Origin: Chlorogloeopsis sp. ULAP01
Lineage (GTDB): Bacteria > Cyanobacteriota > Cyanobacteriia > Cyanobacteriales > Nostocaceae
DNA: 64,000 nt
Assembly (NCBI RefSeq): GCF_030381805.1
Contig: NZ_JAUDRH010000010.1
Location: 62,001-126,000, forward strand
Direction of reading: 5' to 3'
The notes beneath the pieces are model-generated. The model was not told where the DNA came from and made no database searches. It saw nothing but the letters and a program-made list of their open reading frames with translations. This document shows positions 31,933 to 40,096 of the stretch, piece after piece (the stretch's first letter is position 1; every line of letters begins with the position of its first letter). The position numbers and the translations under genes are program-made.

Positions 31933-33258
31933 CTAGCCTTCTTTTTTACTATCCAAGGATTGTTTCTGCTTAGGTACTACTAGTACCTTATCAACACGAT
32001 TACCATCCATATCCATAACTTCAAAGCGCATACCCTGCCATTCAAAATGATCTGCTGCTGAGGGAATACGGCCAAGATGAGTAATCACAAAACCACCTAG
32101 TGTTTGATAGTTGCCTTGATGCCCTCGCAGATATTCTTCAAGATCGAAAAGTTCAAAAAACTCTTCTACCGATAACATTCCATCTAGTAACCAAGAACCA
32201 TCCTCTCGTTGTACAGCTTGGGGATTTTCTAGTTCTTCGGCGGAAGGAACATCACCAACAATTTCAATCATCACGTCGTTAAGAGTGACTAATCCCTGAA
32301 TCACACCATATTCATCAACTACTAGTGCCATATGAGTGACGGTTTGTTTGAACAATTCCAGAACCTTCAAGCCACGAGTACTTTCTGGTACAAATACTGG
32401 CGATCGTAATCCCACCGTCAAATCTAACGGTTCCCCGGTTAAACTGCGGGCTAACAAATCAGTTACCGGGATCACACCTAAAACATTATCCAGCCCTCCT
32501 TGACAAACCGGATACCGAGAATATGGACTTTCAATCACCTTCTGTCGATTTTCTTCTACAGAATCCTCTAAATCCAACCAGACAATTTCTGGGCGAGGTG
32601 TCATAAACGAGCTAATGGGGCGATCGCCAAACCGAAATACTCGCTCTACCATATCTTGTTCTGCTTCTTCAAAGGTTCCCTCCTCTGTACCCTGCTCTAT
32701 TAAGACTCTAATTTCTTCTTCTGTTACTTGTGGTTCATTAGATGGTCTGATACCCAAAGTTCGCACAACCGCATCAGTTGATATACTTAATAAATATACT
32801 AATGGTGCAGTAATTGTCGCTAGTAATTTCATGGGAATAGCAACAATCGAAGCAATTGGTTCCGGGCTGTTGAGAGCTATCCGTTTTGGTACTAATTCAC
32901 CAAGAATTAGCGTCAGATAAGTAATAATTAAAACAGCTATGACGGTAGCGATCGCATCAGAATAGGATGCTAGCCAGGGCATTTGAATCAATAAAGGTTC
33001 TAATCTCCTAACAATCGTCGATTCGGCAAAAGCACCAGACAAGATACCCAGAAGAGTTATCCCTATTTGAACTGTAGCCAAAAATTGATTTGGGGAAGAG
33101 GCTAGTTCAAAGGCAACGCGAGCTTTTGGATCTCCCCGCTCTGCAAGCTGTTGTAAACGAACCTTGCGTGCTGAGACTATAGCCAACTCTGACATGACAA
33201 ACAGGCTGTTGGCGAGGATGAGTAGGAAAATAATTAGGATTTCTACAGTTGGTGACAT
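31933..33258 (-). CDS. CNNM/CorC-type membrane transporter (HlyC/CorC family)
   Basis: The 441-residue protein has the three-part structure of the family: an N-terminal DUF21 (CNNM) membrane domain with four hydrophobic helices (about 1-180), a pair of CBS domains (about 210-335; SSFMTPRPEIVWLD and MALVVDEYGVIQGLVTLND), and a C-terminal CorC_HlyC domain (about 350-430). Homologues are often annotated as haemolysins, but the characterised members transport or sense Mg2+/Co2+. Start ATG at 33258. It diverges from mfd. Confidence 0.92.
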   Translation of the reverse strand: MSPTVEILIIFLLILANSLFVMSELAIVSARKVRLQQLAERGDPKARVAFELASSPNQFLATVQIGITLLGILSGAFAESTIVRRLEPLLIQMPWLASYSDAIATVIAVLIITYLTLILGELVPKRIALNSPEPIASIVAIPMKLLATITAPLVYLLSISTDAVVRTLGIRPSNEPQVTEEEIRVLIEQGTEEGTFEEAEQDMVERVFRFGDRPISSFMTPRPEIVWLDLEDSVEENRQKVIESPYSRYPVCQGGLDNVLGVIPVTDLLARSLTGEPLDLTVGLRSPVFVPESTRGLKVLELFKQTVTHMALVVDEYGVIQGLVTLNDVMIEIVGDVPSAEELENPQAVQREDGSWLLDGMLSVEEFFELFDLEEYLRGHQGNYQTLGGFVITHLGRIPSAADHFEWQGMRFEVMDMDGNRVDKVLVVPKQKQSLDSKKEG

Positions 33259-33560
33259 TCTTAAAAAATTGCCGATGCTATCGGCAAACCATACTTAAAC
33301 TTTAATCTGAAATTAATATCTAGTATCCAAGATGTTTTTAGAGAACACTAAAAACATGGGAAAACAGCTATTAGTCATTATTCATAGGTGATTGAGCAAG
33401 AACACAGTTCGTATATTAGCTATCAGTAGTCGTAATTGTACTAGGGACTTACCTCTTTCAAACAAAGCTTCTACCATCCTTGACATTTCTAAAATAGTTA
33501 AAGTAGGGGCTATGATTATCCATTGCTGCTTAGAACGACTTCCACCTGTTTTTTGAACTT
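33259..33560. other. Divergent promoter region, CNNM gene and mfd
   Basis: About 300 bases hold the promoters of both divergent genes. I see no strong repeat; a short TTTTTAGAGAACACTAAAAA hairpin lies near 33331-33350. No other feature can be supported. Confidence 0.45.
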
Positions 33561-36500
33561 ATGGCTTTTTCTTCCATTGTGCGTACTCTAGGGCGATCGC
33601 CGCTCACCACAGAGCTTATTAACAAGCTAAATCGACAACAAGATTTGCATTTAAATGGTATACCCCGGTTGCCAAAAGGCTTGATAGCGTCAAGTTTGGC
33701 TCAAACTGAGGGGCAGAATTTGTTTGTGGTTTGTGCAACTTTGGAAGAAGCAGGACGCTTTTCCGCACAGCTAGAGGCGATGGGATGGCAAACTGTGCAT
33801 TTTTACCCAACTTCCGAAGCCTCTCCCTACGAACCTTTTGATCCTGAGACTGAAATGACTTGGGGACAGATGCAGGTGTTGGCGGATTTAGTCCAAGTGA
33901 GGGGACAGGGGACAGGAGATAGGGGACAGGAGATAGGAGACAGGAGACAAATTGCTGTTGTTGCCACTCATGCTGCTCTACAACTGCACCTGCCACCATT
34001 AGAAGTTTTCAAACCTTTCTGTCTGACTATTAAGTCTGGTATAGAGTTTGACCTAGATAGTTTTGGCGAAAAAATCACTAGTTTAGGTTACGAGCGGGTT
34101 CCTCTGGTAGAAACGGAAGGACAGTGGAGCCGCCGTGGCGATATTGTTGATGTATTTCCAGTGTCTTCTGAGTTGCCAGTACGCTTAGAATGGTTTGGTG
34201 ATGAGATTGAACAAATACGAGAATTTGATCCGTCCACTCAGCGTTCTGCGTTAGATAAGGTTGAGCAGCTGATTCTCACTCCTACGAGCTTTTCCCCTGT
34301 AGTTCAATCGGCTTTAGGTGAAGAGGTGCTAGAAACAGTTAAAACTTATCTTTCTGTAGTTGAACAAGAACAGTTTGAAGCAGGTACATCTTTAGAAGGT
34401 AGTCGTCGCTTTTTAGGACTTGCTTTTCGCGAACCAGCTTCATTGTTAGATTATTTACCAGAAAATACCCTGATTGCCATTGATGAGCCAGAACAGTGTC
34501 ACGCTCACAGCGATCGCTGGGTGGAGAATGCTGAGGAGCAGTGGTTAGCTTTAGGCAGTAAGGCAGCAGACGAGGATGGAGGCAGAAGCATCGAACAAGC
34601 CTTGATTGCCTTACCAAAAATTCATCGTTGGTTTGATGATTGTTTGGCTGCGTTGGCAGAGTTCAAGAGAGTATACTTATCAGAACTTGCAGAGGAAAAT
34701 CAAGGTATAAATCTTGCCAGTCGTGGAGTACCAGCAACGCCTCATTCCTTCGCCAAAATTGCAGAAATACTACGACAAGAGCGCGATCGCAATTTTTCTA
34801 TTTGGTTAATTTCGGCACAACCGAGTCGTTCTGTATCTCTACTACAAGAACATGACTGCCCGGCTCAGTTTATACCTAATCCCCGTGACTATCAAGCCAT
34901 TGAAAAGCTACAAATTAATCACGTACCCATCGCCTTAAAATATTCCGGAATGGCAGAGTTAGAAGGTTTTATTCTGCCTACATTCCGTATCGTTATTATT
35001 ACTGACCGTGAATTTTACGGGCAACATAGTCTCGCGACTTTTAGCTATGTCCGCAAGCGCAGAAAAGCTACTTCTAAACAAGTAGATCCTAATAAACTTC
35101 GCCCTGGCGATTTTGTGGTACACAGAAACCACGGTGTAGGTAAATTCCTCAAGTTGGAAAGTCTGACAATTAACCACGAAACCCGTGAGTACTTGGTAGT
35201 GCAATATGCCGATGGTTTGCTGCGGGTAGCAGCCGATCAAGTGGGTGCTTTGTCGCGATTTCGGACAACAACTCAGAAACCGCCAGAACTTAATAAAATG
35301 ACTGGCAAAGCTTGGGAAAACACCAAGAATAAAGTCCGCAGAGCGATTAAGAAATTGGCGGTGGACTTGCTTAAATTGTATGCAGCGCGATCGCAACAAA
35401 AAGGTTTTGCCTTTCCAACAGATATGCCTTGGCAGCAGGAACTTGAAGACTCGTTCCCTTACCAACCCACAACCGATCAACTCAAGGCTGTACAAGATGT
35501 CAAACGGGATATGGAAAGCGATCGCCCAATGGATCGCTTAGTCTGTGGCGACGTTGGTTTTGGTAAAACTGAAGTAGCTATTCGCGCTATCTTTAAAGCT
35601 GTCACCGCCGGGAAACAGGTTGCACTCCTTGCACCTACTACCATCCTAACGCAACAACACTATCACACCCTCAAAGAACGCTTTGCCCCCTACCCGATTA
35701 ACGTTGGGTTACTCAACCGCTTCCGCACTCCCCAAGAACGGCGCGAAATTCAAAAACGACTGGCAACGGGTGAGTTAGATATTGTTGTGGGTACGCACCA
35801 ACTTTTGGGTAAAGAAGTTACTTTCAAAGAATTAGGGCTGTTGGTGGTGGATGAAGAACAGCGCTTTGGGGTGAACCAAAAAGAGAAAATTAAAACCCTC
35901 AAAACTCAGATTGATGTACTCACCCTCTCCGCTACCCCGATTCCCCGGACATTGTATATGTCTCTATCGGGAATTCGGGAAATGAGTTTGATTACCACAC
36001 CGCCACCATCCCGCCGCCCAATTAAAACCCATCTGGCAGCGATGAACTCCGAAAGCATCCGTAGCGCAATTCGTCAGGAACTTGACAGAGGCGGGCAAGT
36101 TTTCTACGTAGTTCCACGGGTGGAAGGAATTGAAGAGACAGCAGGTAACTTGCGGGAGATGATACCGGGAGCAAGAATAGCGATCGCTCACGGACAAATG
36201 GACGAAAGCGAGTTAGAAGCAACGATGCTCTCTTTCAGCAGTGGTGAGGCAGATATCCTTGTCTGTACCACGATTATTGAATCTGGTTTGGATATTCCGC
36301 GAGTTAACACTATTTTGATTGAAGATGCCCACCGCTTTGGTTTAGCACAGTTATATCAATTGCGGGGACGTGTAGGACGTGCAGGTATTCAAGCTCATGC
36401 TTGGCTATTTTATCCTAAGCAAAGGACGTTATCTGATGCTGCGCGGCAACGCTTGCGGGCAATTCAGGAATTTACTCAATTGGGTTCCGGGTATCAATTA

Positions 36501-37112
36501 GCAATGCGCGATATGGAAATTCGCGGTGTTGGTAACTTGCTAGGTGCAGAACAATCCGGTCAGATGGATGTAATCGGTTTTGATTTATACATGGAAATGC
36601 TGGAAGAAGCGATTCGGGAAATCCGAGGGCAAGAAATTCCCAAAGTTGATGATACGCAGATTGACCTTAACCTGACAGCGTTTATTCCCGCAGATTATAT
36701 TCCAGATATTGATCAAAAAGTGAGTGCCTACCGGGCGGTGGCGGCTGCTAAGTCTAAAGAAGAACTGAAACAAATTGCTGCTGAGTGGAGCGATCGCTAT
36801 GGTACTGTTCCCACACCTGCAAATCAATTATTGCGGGTGATGGAATTGAAACAACTAGGCAAAAAGCTAGGCTTTAGCCGCATTAAACCAGAAGCCAAAC
36901 AGCACGTTGTGTTAGAAACGCCGATGGAGGAACCAGCTTGGAACTTGTTGGCAGCGAATTTACCAGAAAATCTCAAGTCTCGTTTTGTTTATTCACCTGG
37001 TAAAGTCACAGTGCGGGGTTTGGGGGTTTTCAAGGCAGATCAACAGTTGCAAACCCTGATTGATGCGTTTGAGAAAATGCAGGGTGCGGTTGTGGAGGCG
37101 GTGGTTGTTTAA
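33561..37112 (+). CDS. mfd: Transcription-repair coupling factor
   Basis: Mfd removes RNA polymerase stalled at DNA lesions and recruits UvrA. The 1183-residue protein has the UvrB-like N-terminal domains (to about 360), the CarD-like RNA-polymerase-interacting domain (LRPGDFVVHRNHGVGKF, about 515-585), a RecG-like translocase with Walker A GDVGFGKTE and the DEEQ box VVDEEQRFGV, and the C-terminal TRCF domain. Residues 113-130 (VRGQGTGDRGQEIGDRRQ) are encoded by a G/A-rich tandem repeat and interrupt the conserved N-terminal domain. The frame is intact, so the protein is probably functional. Confidence 0.96.
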   Translation: MAFSSIVRTLGRSPLTTELINKLNRQQDLHLNGIPRLPKGLIASSLAQTEGQNLFVVCATLEEAGRFSAQLEAMGWQTVHFYPTSEASPYEPFDPETEMTWGQMQVLADLVQVRGQGTGDRGQEIGDRRQIAVVATHAALQLHLPPLEVFKPFCLTIKSGIEFDLDSFGEKITSLGYERVPLVETEGQWSRRGDIVDVFPVSSELPVRLEWFGDEIEQIREFDPSTQRSALDKVEQLILTPTSFSPVVQSALGEEVLETVKTYLSVVEQEQFEAGTSLEGSRRFLGLAFREPASLLDYLPENTLIAIDEPEQCHAHSDRWVENAEEQWLALGSKAADEDGGRSIEQALIALPKIHRWFDDCLAALAEFKRVYLSELAEENQGINLASRGVPATPHSFAKIAEILRQERDRNFSIWLISAQPSRSVSLLQEHDCPAQFIPNPRDYQAIEKLQINHVPIALKYSGMAELEGFILPTFRIVIITDREFYGQHSLATFSYVRKRRKATSKQVDPNKLRPGDFVVHRNHGVGKFLKLESLTINHETREYLVVQYADGLLRVAADQVGALSRFRTTTQKPPELNKMTGKAWENTKNKVRRAIKKLAVDLLKLYAARSQQKGFAFPTDMPWQQELEDSFPYQPTTDQLKAVQDVKRDMESDRPMDRLVCGDVGFGKTEVAIRAIFKAVTAGKQVALLAPTTILTQQHYHTLKERFAPYPINVGLLNRFRTPQERREIQKRLATGELDIVVGTHQLLGKEVTFKELGLLVVDEEQRFGVNQKEKIKTLKTQIDVLTLSATPIPRTLYMSLSGIREMSLITTPPPSRRPIKTHLAAMNSESIRSAIRQELDRGGQVFYVVPRVEGIEETAGNLREMIPGARIAIAHGQMDESELEATMLSFSSGEADILVCTTIIESGLDIPRVNTILIEDAHRFGLAQLYQLRGRVGRAGIQAHAWLFYPKQRTLSDAARQRLRAIQEFTQLGSGYQLAMRDMEIRGVGNLLGAEQSGQMDVIGFDLYMEMLEEAIREIRGQEIPKVDDTQIDLNLTAFIPADYIPDIDQKVSAYRAVAAAKSKEELKQIAAEWSDRYGTVPTPANQLLRVMELKQLGKKLGFSRIKPEAKQHVVLETPMEEPAWNLLAANLPENLKSRFVYSPGKVTVRGLGVFKADQQLQTLIDAFEKMQGAVVEAVVV
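33897..33950 (+). repeat. In-frame GGGGACAGG-type repeat within mfd
   Basis: Fifty-four bases of GGGGACA/GGAGATA/GGAGACA heptamers, of the kind usually found between genes in these genomes, encode 18 extra residues in Mfd. The length is a multiple of three and contains no stop codon. Confidence 0.7.
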
Positions 37113-37121
37113 GATTAATTT

Positions 37122-37150
37122 CTCGTTGCCAGGTTGAACCTGGTAACGAG
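37122..37150. repeat. 29-base hairpin after mfd
   Basis: CTCGTTGCCAGGTT and AACCTGGTAACGAG pair over 14 bases with one G-T pair and a single-base loop, ten bases after the mfd stop codon. It may be the mfd terminator, although no T-run follows, or a dispersed palindromic repeat. Confidence 0.55.
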
Positions 37151-37276
37151 GGTGGTGGGCTGCCGCCTCCCGATACTACAACTGTGCAAGGGCTTACTGT
37201 AAGCATCAGCCTACTGTATTTTTTCAAAGTCTAAAATCTTCAAGTTTAAATAGAAATAGAGCTATATTAATCATCT

Positions 37277-37864
37277 ATGCAAGTACAATCCCCCAAACGC
37301 TACTACACCCCAGAAGAATATTTAGCACTAGAGGAGGCGGCTGAGTACAAAAGTGAATACCGCGACGGAGAAATCGTTCCCATGACAGGGGGGACAACAA
37401 ATCACAATAAAATTGCTCTGAATTTTGCTGCTAACTTGAAGTTTGGCTTAAGAGGGCAAAACTATGATATCTATATCGGTGACGTGCGGTTGTGGATACC
37501 CCGTTATCGCCAGTACACTTATCCCGACGTCATGGTAATTGAGGGAGAACCGCTTTATACGGAAATAGGTACAACGACTCTAATGAATCCGTTGCTAATT
37601 GTTGAGGTATTATCTAAATCAACTAAAAACTACGATCAAGGCGACAAGTTTCTCTACTATCGGTCAATCCCTGAGTTTAAAGAGTATATCCTAATTGATC
37701 AAGAAAGATATTATGTCATGCAGTACAGCAAAACACTTGAAGGAAAATGGTTATTAACTGAATATGAATCCCAAGAAGCTGTTTTGGAATTAAGTTCTAT
37801 CCGGTTTCAAATTAGTTTGAATGATATTTACGATCGCGTAAATTTTACTGAGACTGAAGAGTAA
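37277..37864 (+). CDS. Uma2-family (DUF820) putative nuclease
   Basis: The 195-residue protein has the PD-(D/E)xK-like Uma2 fold, a very numerous family in cyanobacteria whose role is unknown. Visible marks: the N-terminal YYTPEEYLALEE, the central DV of YPDVMVIEG (likely metal-binding Asp), the conserved glutamate in LLIVEVLSKST and YILID. All expected acidic residues are present. Start ATG at 37277. It converges on a second Uma2 gene with only two bases between the stop codons. Confidence 0.88.
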   Translation: MQVQSPKRYYTPEEYLALEEAAEYKSEYRDGEIVPMTGGTTNHNKIALNFAANLKFGLRGQNYDIYIGDVRLWIPRYRQYTYPDVMVIEGEPLYTEIGTTTLMNPLLIVEVLSKSTKNYDQGDKFLYYRSIPEFKEYILIDQERYYVMQYSKTLEGKWLLTEYESQEAVLELSSIRFQISLNDIYDRVNFTETEE

Positions 37865-37866
37865 AC

Positions 37867-38595
37867 TTAAATATTCTCAGGATCTATTCCCTGGGCGCGT
37901 AAAATTTCTCGCAATCTAGTCAATTCTTGCTCTGTTTGTTGTAAGCGTTCCTCTGCTTGTTGTGCGCGTAATTTTTCTTGTTCAGCTAATTCCTCAGCAG
38001 AAGGTATCAATTGTTGTTCAGGTGTGAAGTAACGTAATTTCCCTTCATGCACTCCTAAATAAAGTCCTAACTGCTGACTCCACAACTTGCCATCAGGAGT
38101 AGGTTGAATTTCTTGATATTGCCCATCTACTAAATGAAATCCCTGAAATTCTAATGTGACAGGATCAAACCAGAAGTAATCAGGTGTGCGGAAAGTGTCT
38201 TGATAAAGTTGTTTTTTAAAGCCTTTGTCAACATCGGCAGTAGAGTTTGATATAATTTCGATAATTAGATTGGGATACTTGCCATCTTCTTGCCAGACTA
38301 CCCAACTTTTACGATCTTTTTTCTCGGTTCCCAAAACTACAAAAAAATCAGGCCCCCGGAAAAACTCTGACTTTTTTTGATTGGGACTATAATAAACTGT
38401 TAGGTTCCCAGAAGCGTAAAAATCTTGGCGTTCTCGCCACCAAAGTTTGAGGATACTAATTAAGAGTTCAATTTGCTCGCGGTGTAAATCACTTTCCAAA
38501 GGGGGTTCATCACTCCATAAATCGCCAGGTGGAAAGGTAACTTCTGCGTCTGAAATTTCAGGAAAGTTGATATCTACAGTACCGACTTCAGACAT
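37867..38595 (-). CDS. Uma2-family protein with C-terminal coiled coil
   Basis: This second DUF820/Uma2 protein has 242 residues. Its core carries GPDFFVVLG, NLIIEIISNST and PDYFWFDP, matching the acidic positions of the fold, and a long C-terminal helix (about 195-240; AEELAEQEKLRAQQAEERL) should form a coiled coil. This longer subtype is also common in filamentous cyanobacteria. It differs clearly from its convergent neighbour, so this is not a recent duplication. Confidence 0.87.
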   Translation of the reverse strand: MSEVGTVDINFPEISDAEVTFPPGDLWSDEPPLESDLHREQIELLISILKLWWRERQDFYASGNLTVYYSPNQKKSEFFRGPDFFVVLGTEKKDRKSWVVWQEDGKYPNLIIEIISNSTADVDKGFKKQLYQDTFRTPDYFWFDPVTLEFQGFHLVDGQYQEIQPTPDGKLWSQQLGLYLGVHEGKLRYFTPEQQLIPSAEELAEQEKLRAQQAEERLQQTEQELTRLREILRAQGIDPENI

Positions 38596-38641
38596 AGTGG
38601 GTAGTATCCTTGCAATTTACACTGATTGTAACAAGTCAAGT

Positions 38642-40012
38642 TTAACTATTTCCTACCCACTCCAAACACAACTGCCGGAAGCGATCGCCCCGTTGCTCAA
38701 AGTTGGCGTATTGATCGAAGCTTGCGCAAGCGGGTGATAGCAAAACTACAGCTGCTTGATTCTTTTGAGCTAATTCTGCCGCTCTAGGAACAGCTCTGTC
38801 CATTGTTTCTACAATTTCATAATTACCATACCCAAGCTCTTGCAAGCGTTGAGCAAAGGTAGGTGCTGCATCGCCAATCAGTAATACTGCGGCGGCTTTG
38901 GCTTTAATTCGTGCCATCCAGCCAGTATCATCACCAGCTTTTGCTTCACCACCAGCAATTAAAATGACTGGACTTTTAACCGATGCTAACCCCACTTCGG
39001 CGGCGTCGTAGTTAGTGGCTTTGCTGTCGTTAATAAAATCAATGCCTTGCCAAGTACAAATATGTTCCAAGCGATGAGGAACACCAGGAAACTCACTAAT
39101 GGCACGAGAAATGGCGGCTGTATCAATTCCTGCTAACCGCGCCGCAGCAACTGACATTAATAAATTTTGCTGATTGTGTTCTCCTACCATTCGCAATGCA
39201 GATACTTCGATAATGGCTTCCGGTGTAGATGTTGCAGTTAATTTTTCGACAACCCAACCATTCTCAATGTAAAAACCTTTATCTCCAATCAGGAAATCTT
39301 TGCCTTTTATACTTGTCCAATAGGCATCAGGCCAATGAGTTAAACCTAATTTATTCAAATATACGTCATCGCCATTAAATACTTGGATCTCTGAGTTACG
39401 CAGCAAACGGGCTTTGATATTGTAGTAATTCTCTAATGTTTTGTGGCGACTGAGGTGATCTGGCGTAAAAGTCGTCCATACACCAATACGTGGTGCTAAA
39501 GAAGAAGATTCAATTTGGTAGCTGCTAATTTCCCCGATTACCCAATCAGGGCGCTTTGGTGCTAAGGCTACTTCACAGGCAGCGTAGCCGATATTACCGC
39601 ACGCTGGTGCATCCAATCCTGCTGTTTGAAAAATTACAGCAATTAAAGAGGTAGTAGTAGTTTTACCATTGGTGCCAGTAATTGCTACCCAAGGAACTGG
39701 TTGTAAATACCGCCAAGCGAGTTCCATTTCCCCGATCGTTTCTATACCCAACTCTCGTACTTTGACTAATTCGGGAATATCCCAGGGAACACCGGGACTG
39801 ACAACTATTAATTGTGGTAAATCTGAACTATCTAATTCCAGGGAATACCCTAGTTCAACAGTAATTTGTTCAGTTGCTAATTCTTGTTGTTGTTTTTGCA
39901 GGTTGGCAGAGGTGTTGCGATCACTTAGCACCACCTCCCATCCCTGCTGTTTCAACAATCTCGCCGCAGCGACACCGGATTTTCCTAATCCAATAACATG
40001 GCCTTTGGGCAT
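38642..40012 (-). CDS. murD: UDP-N-acetylmuramoylalanine-D-glutamate ligase
   Basis: MurD adds D-glutamate to UDP-MurNAc-L-Ala in cytoplasmic peptidoglycan synthesis. The protein has the N-terminal Rossmann-like motif GLGKSGVAAARLL, the ATP-binding loop GTNGKTTT, the central histidine region FTPDHLSRH (usual LDHLDRH region) and the C-terminal HRLEHICTWQGIDFINDSKATN. From the ATG at 40012 it has 456 residues. The frame extends to a TTG at 40042, but family members begin with the short MPK-VIGLGKSG form. It follows glyS on the same strand. Confidence 0.94.
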   Translation of the reverse strand: MPKGHVIGLGKSGVAAARLLKQQGWEVVLSDRNTSANLQKQQQELATEQITVELGYSLELDSSDLPQLIVVSPGVPWDIPELVKVRELGIETIGEMELAWRYLQPVPWVAITGTNGKTTTTSLIAVIFQTAGLDAPACGNIGYAACEVALAPKRPDWVIGEISSYQIESSSLAPRIGVWTTFTPDHLSRHKTLENYYNIKARLLRNSEIQVFNGDDVYLNKLGLTHWPDAYWTSIKGKDFLIGDKGFYIENGWVVEKLTATSTPEAIIEVSALRMVGEHNQQNLLMSVAAARLAGIDTAAISRAISEFPGVPHRLEHICTWQGIDFINDSKATNYDAAEVGLASVKSPVILIAGGEAKAGDDTGWMARIKAKAAAVLLIGDAAPTFAQRLQELGYGNYEIVETMDRAVPRAAELAQKNQAAVVLLSPACASFDQYANFEQRGDRFRQLCLEWVGNS

Positions 40013-40096
40013 AGACTGTAGCAGAAGTCCCTGGTTAAGCAATCCTTATCGTAACGTGTATTGGCACAATTTACACTACCTTTTGATAGATGATGG

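Noticed and set aside
31933..33258. Annotation as a haemolysin
   Set aside because: The DUF21-CBS-CorC architecture belongs to CNNM/CorC-type ion transport proteins; the haemolysin name is historical.
33897..33950. mfd as a frameshifted pseudogene because of the repeat
   Set aside because: The insert is 54 bases, the frame continues, and all downstream domains are intact.
34959..35495. 178-codon minus-strand open frame
   Set aside because: It is the antisense shadow of the conserved middle part of mfd.
37277..38595. Uma2 nuclease-like pair as a defence system
   Set aside because: Uma2 genes occur in large numbers all over cyanobacterial genomes, and no restriction, toxin or phage-related genes lie nearby.
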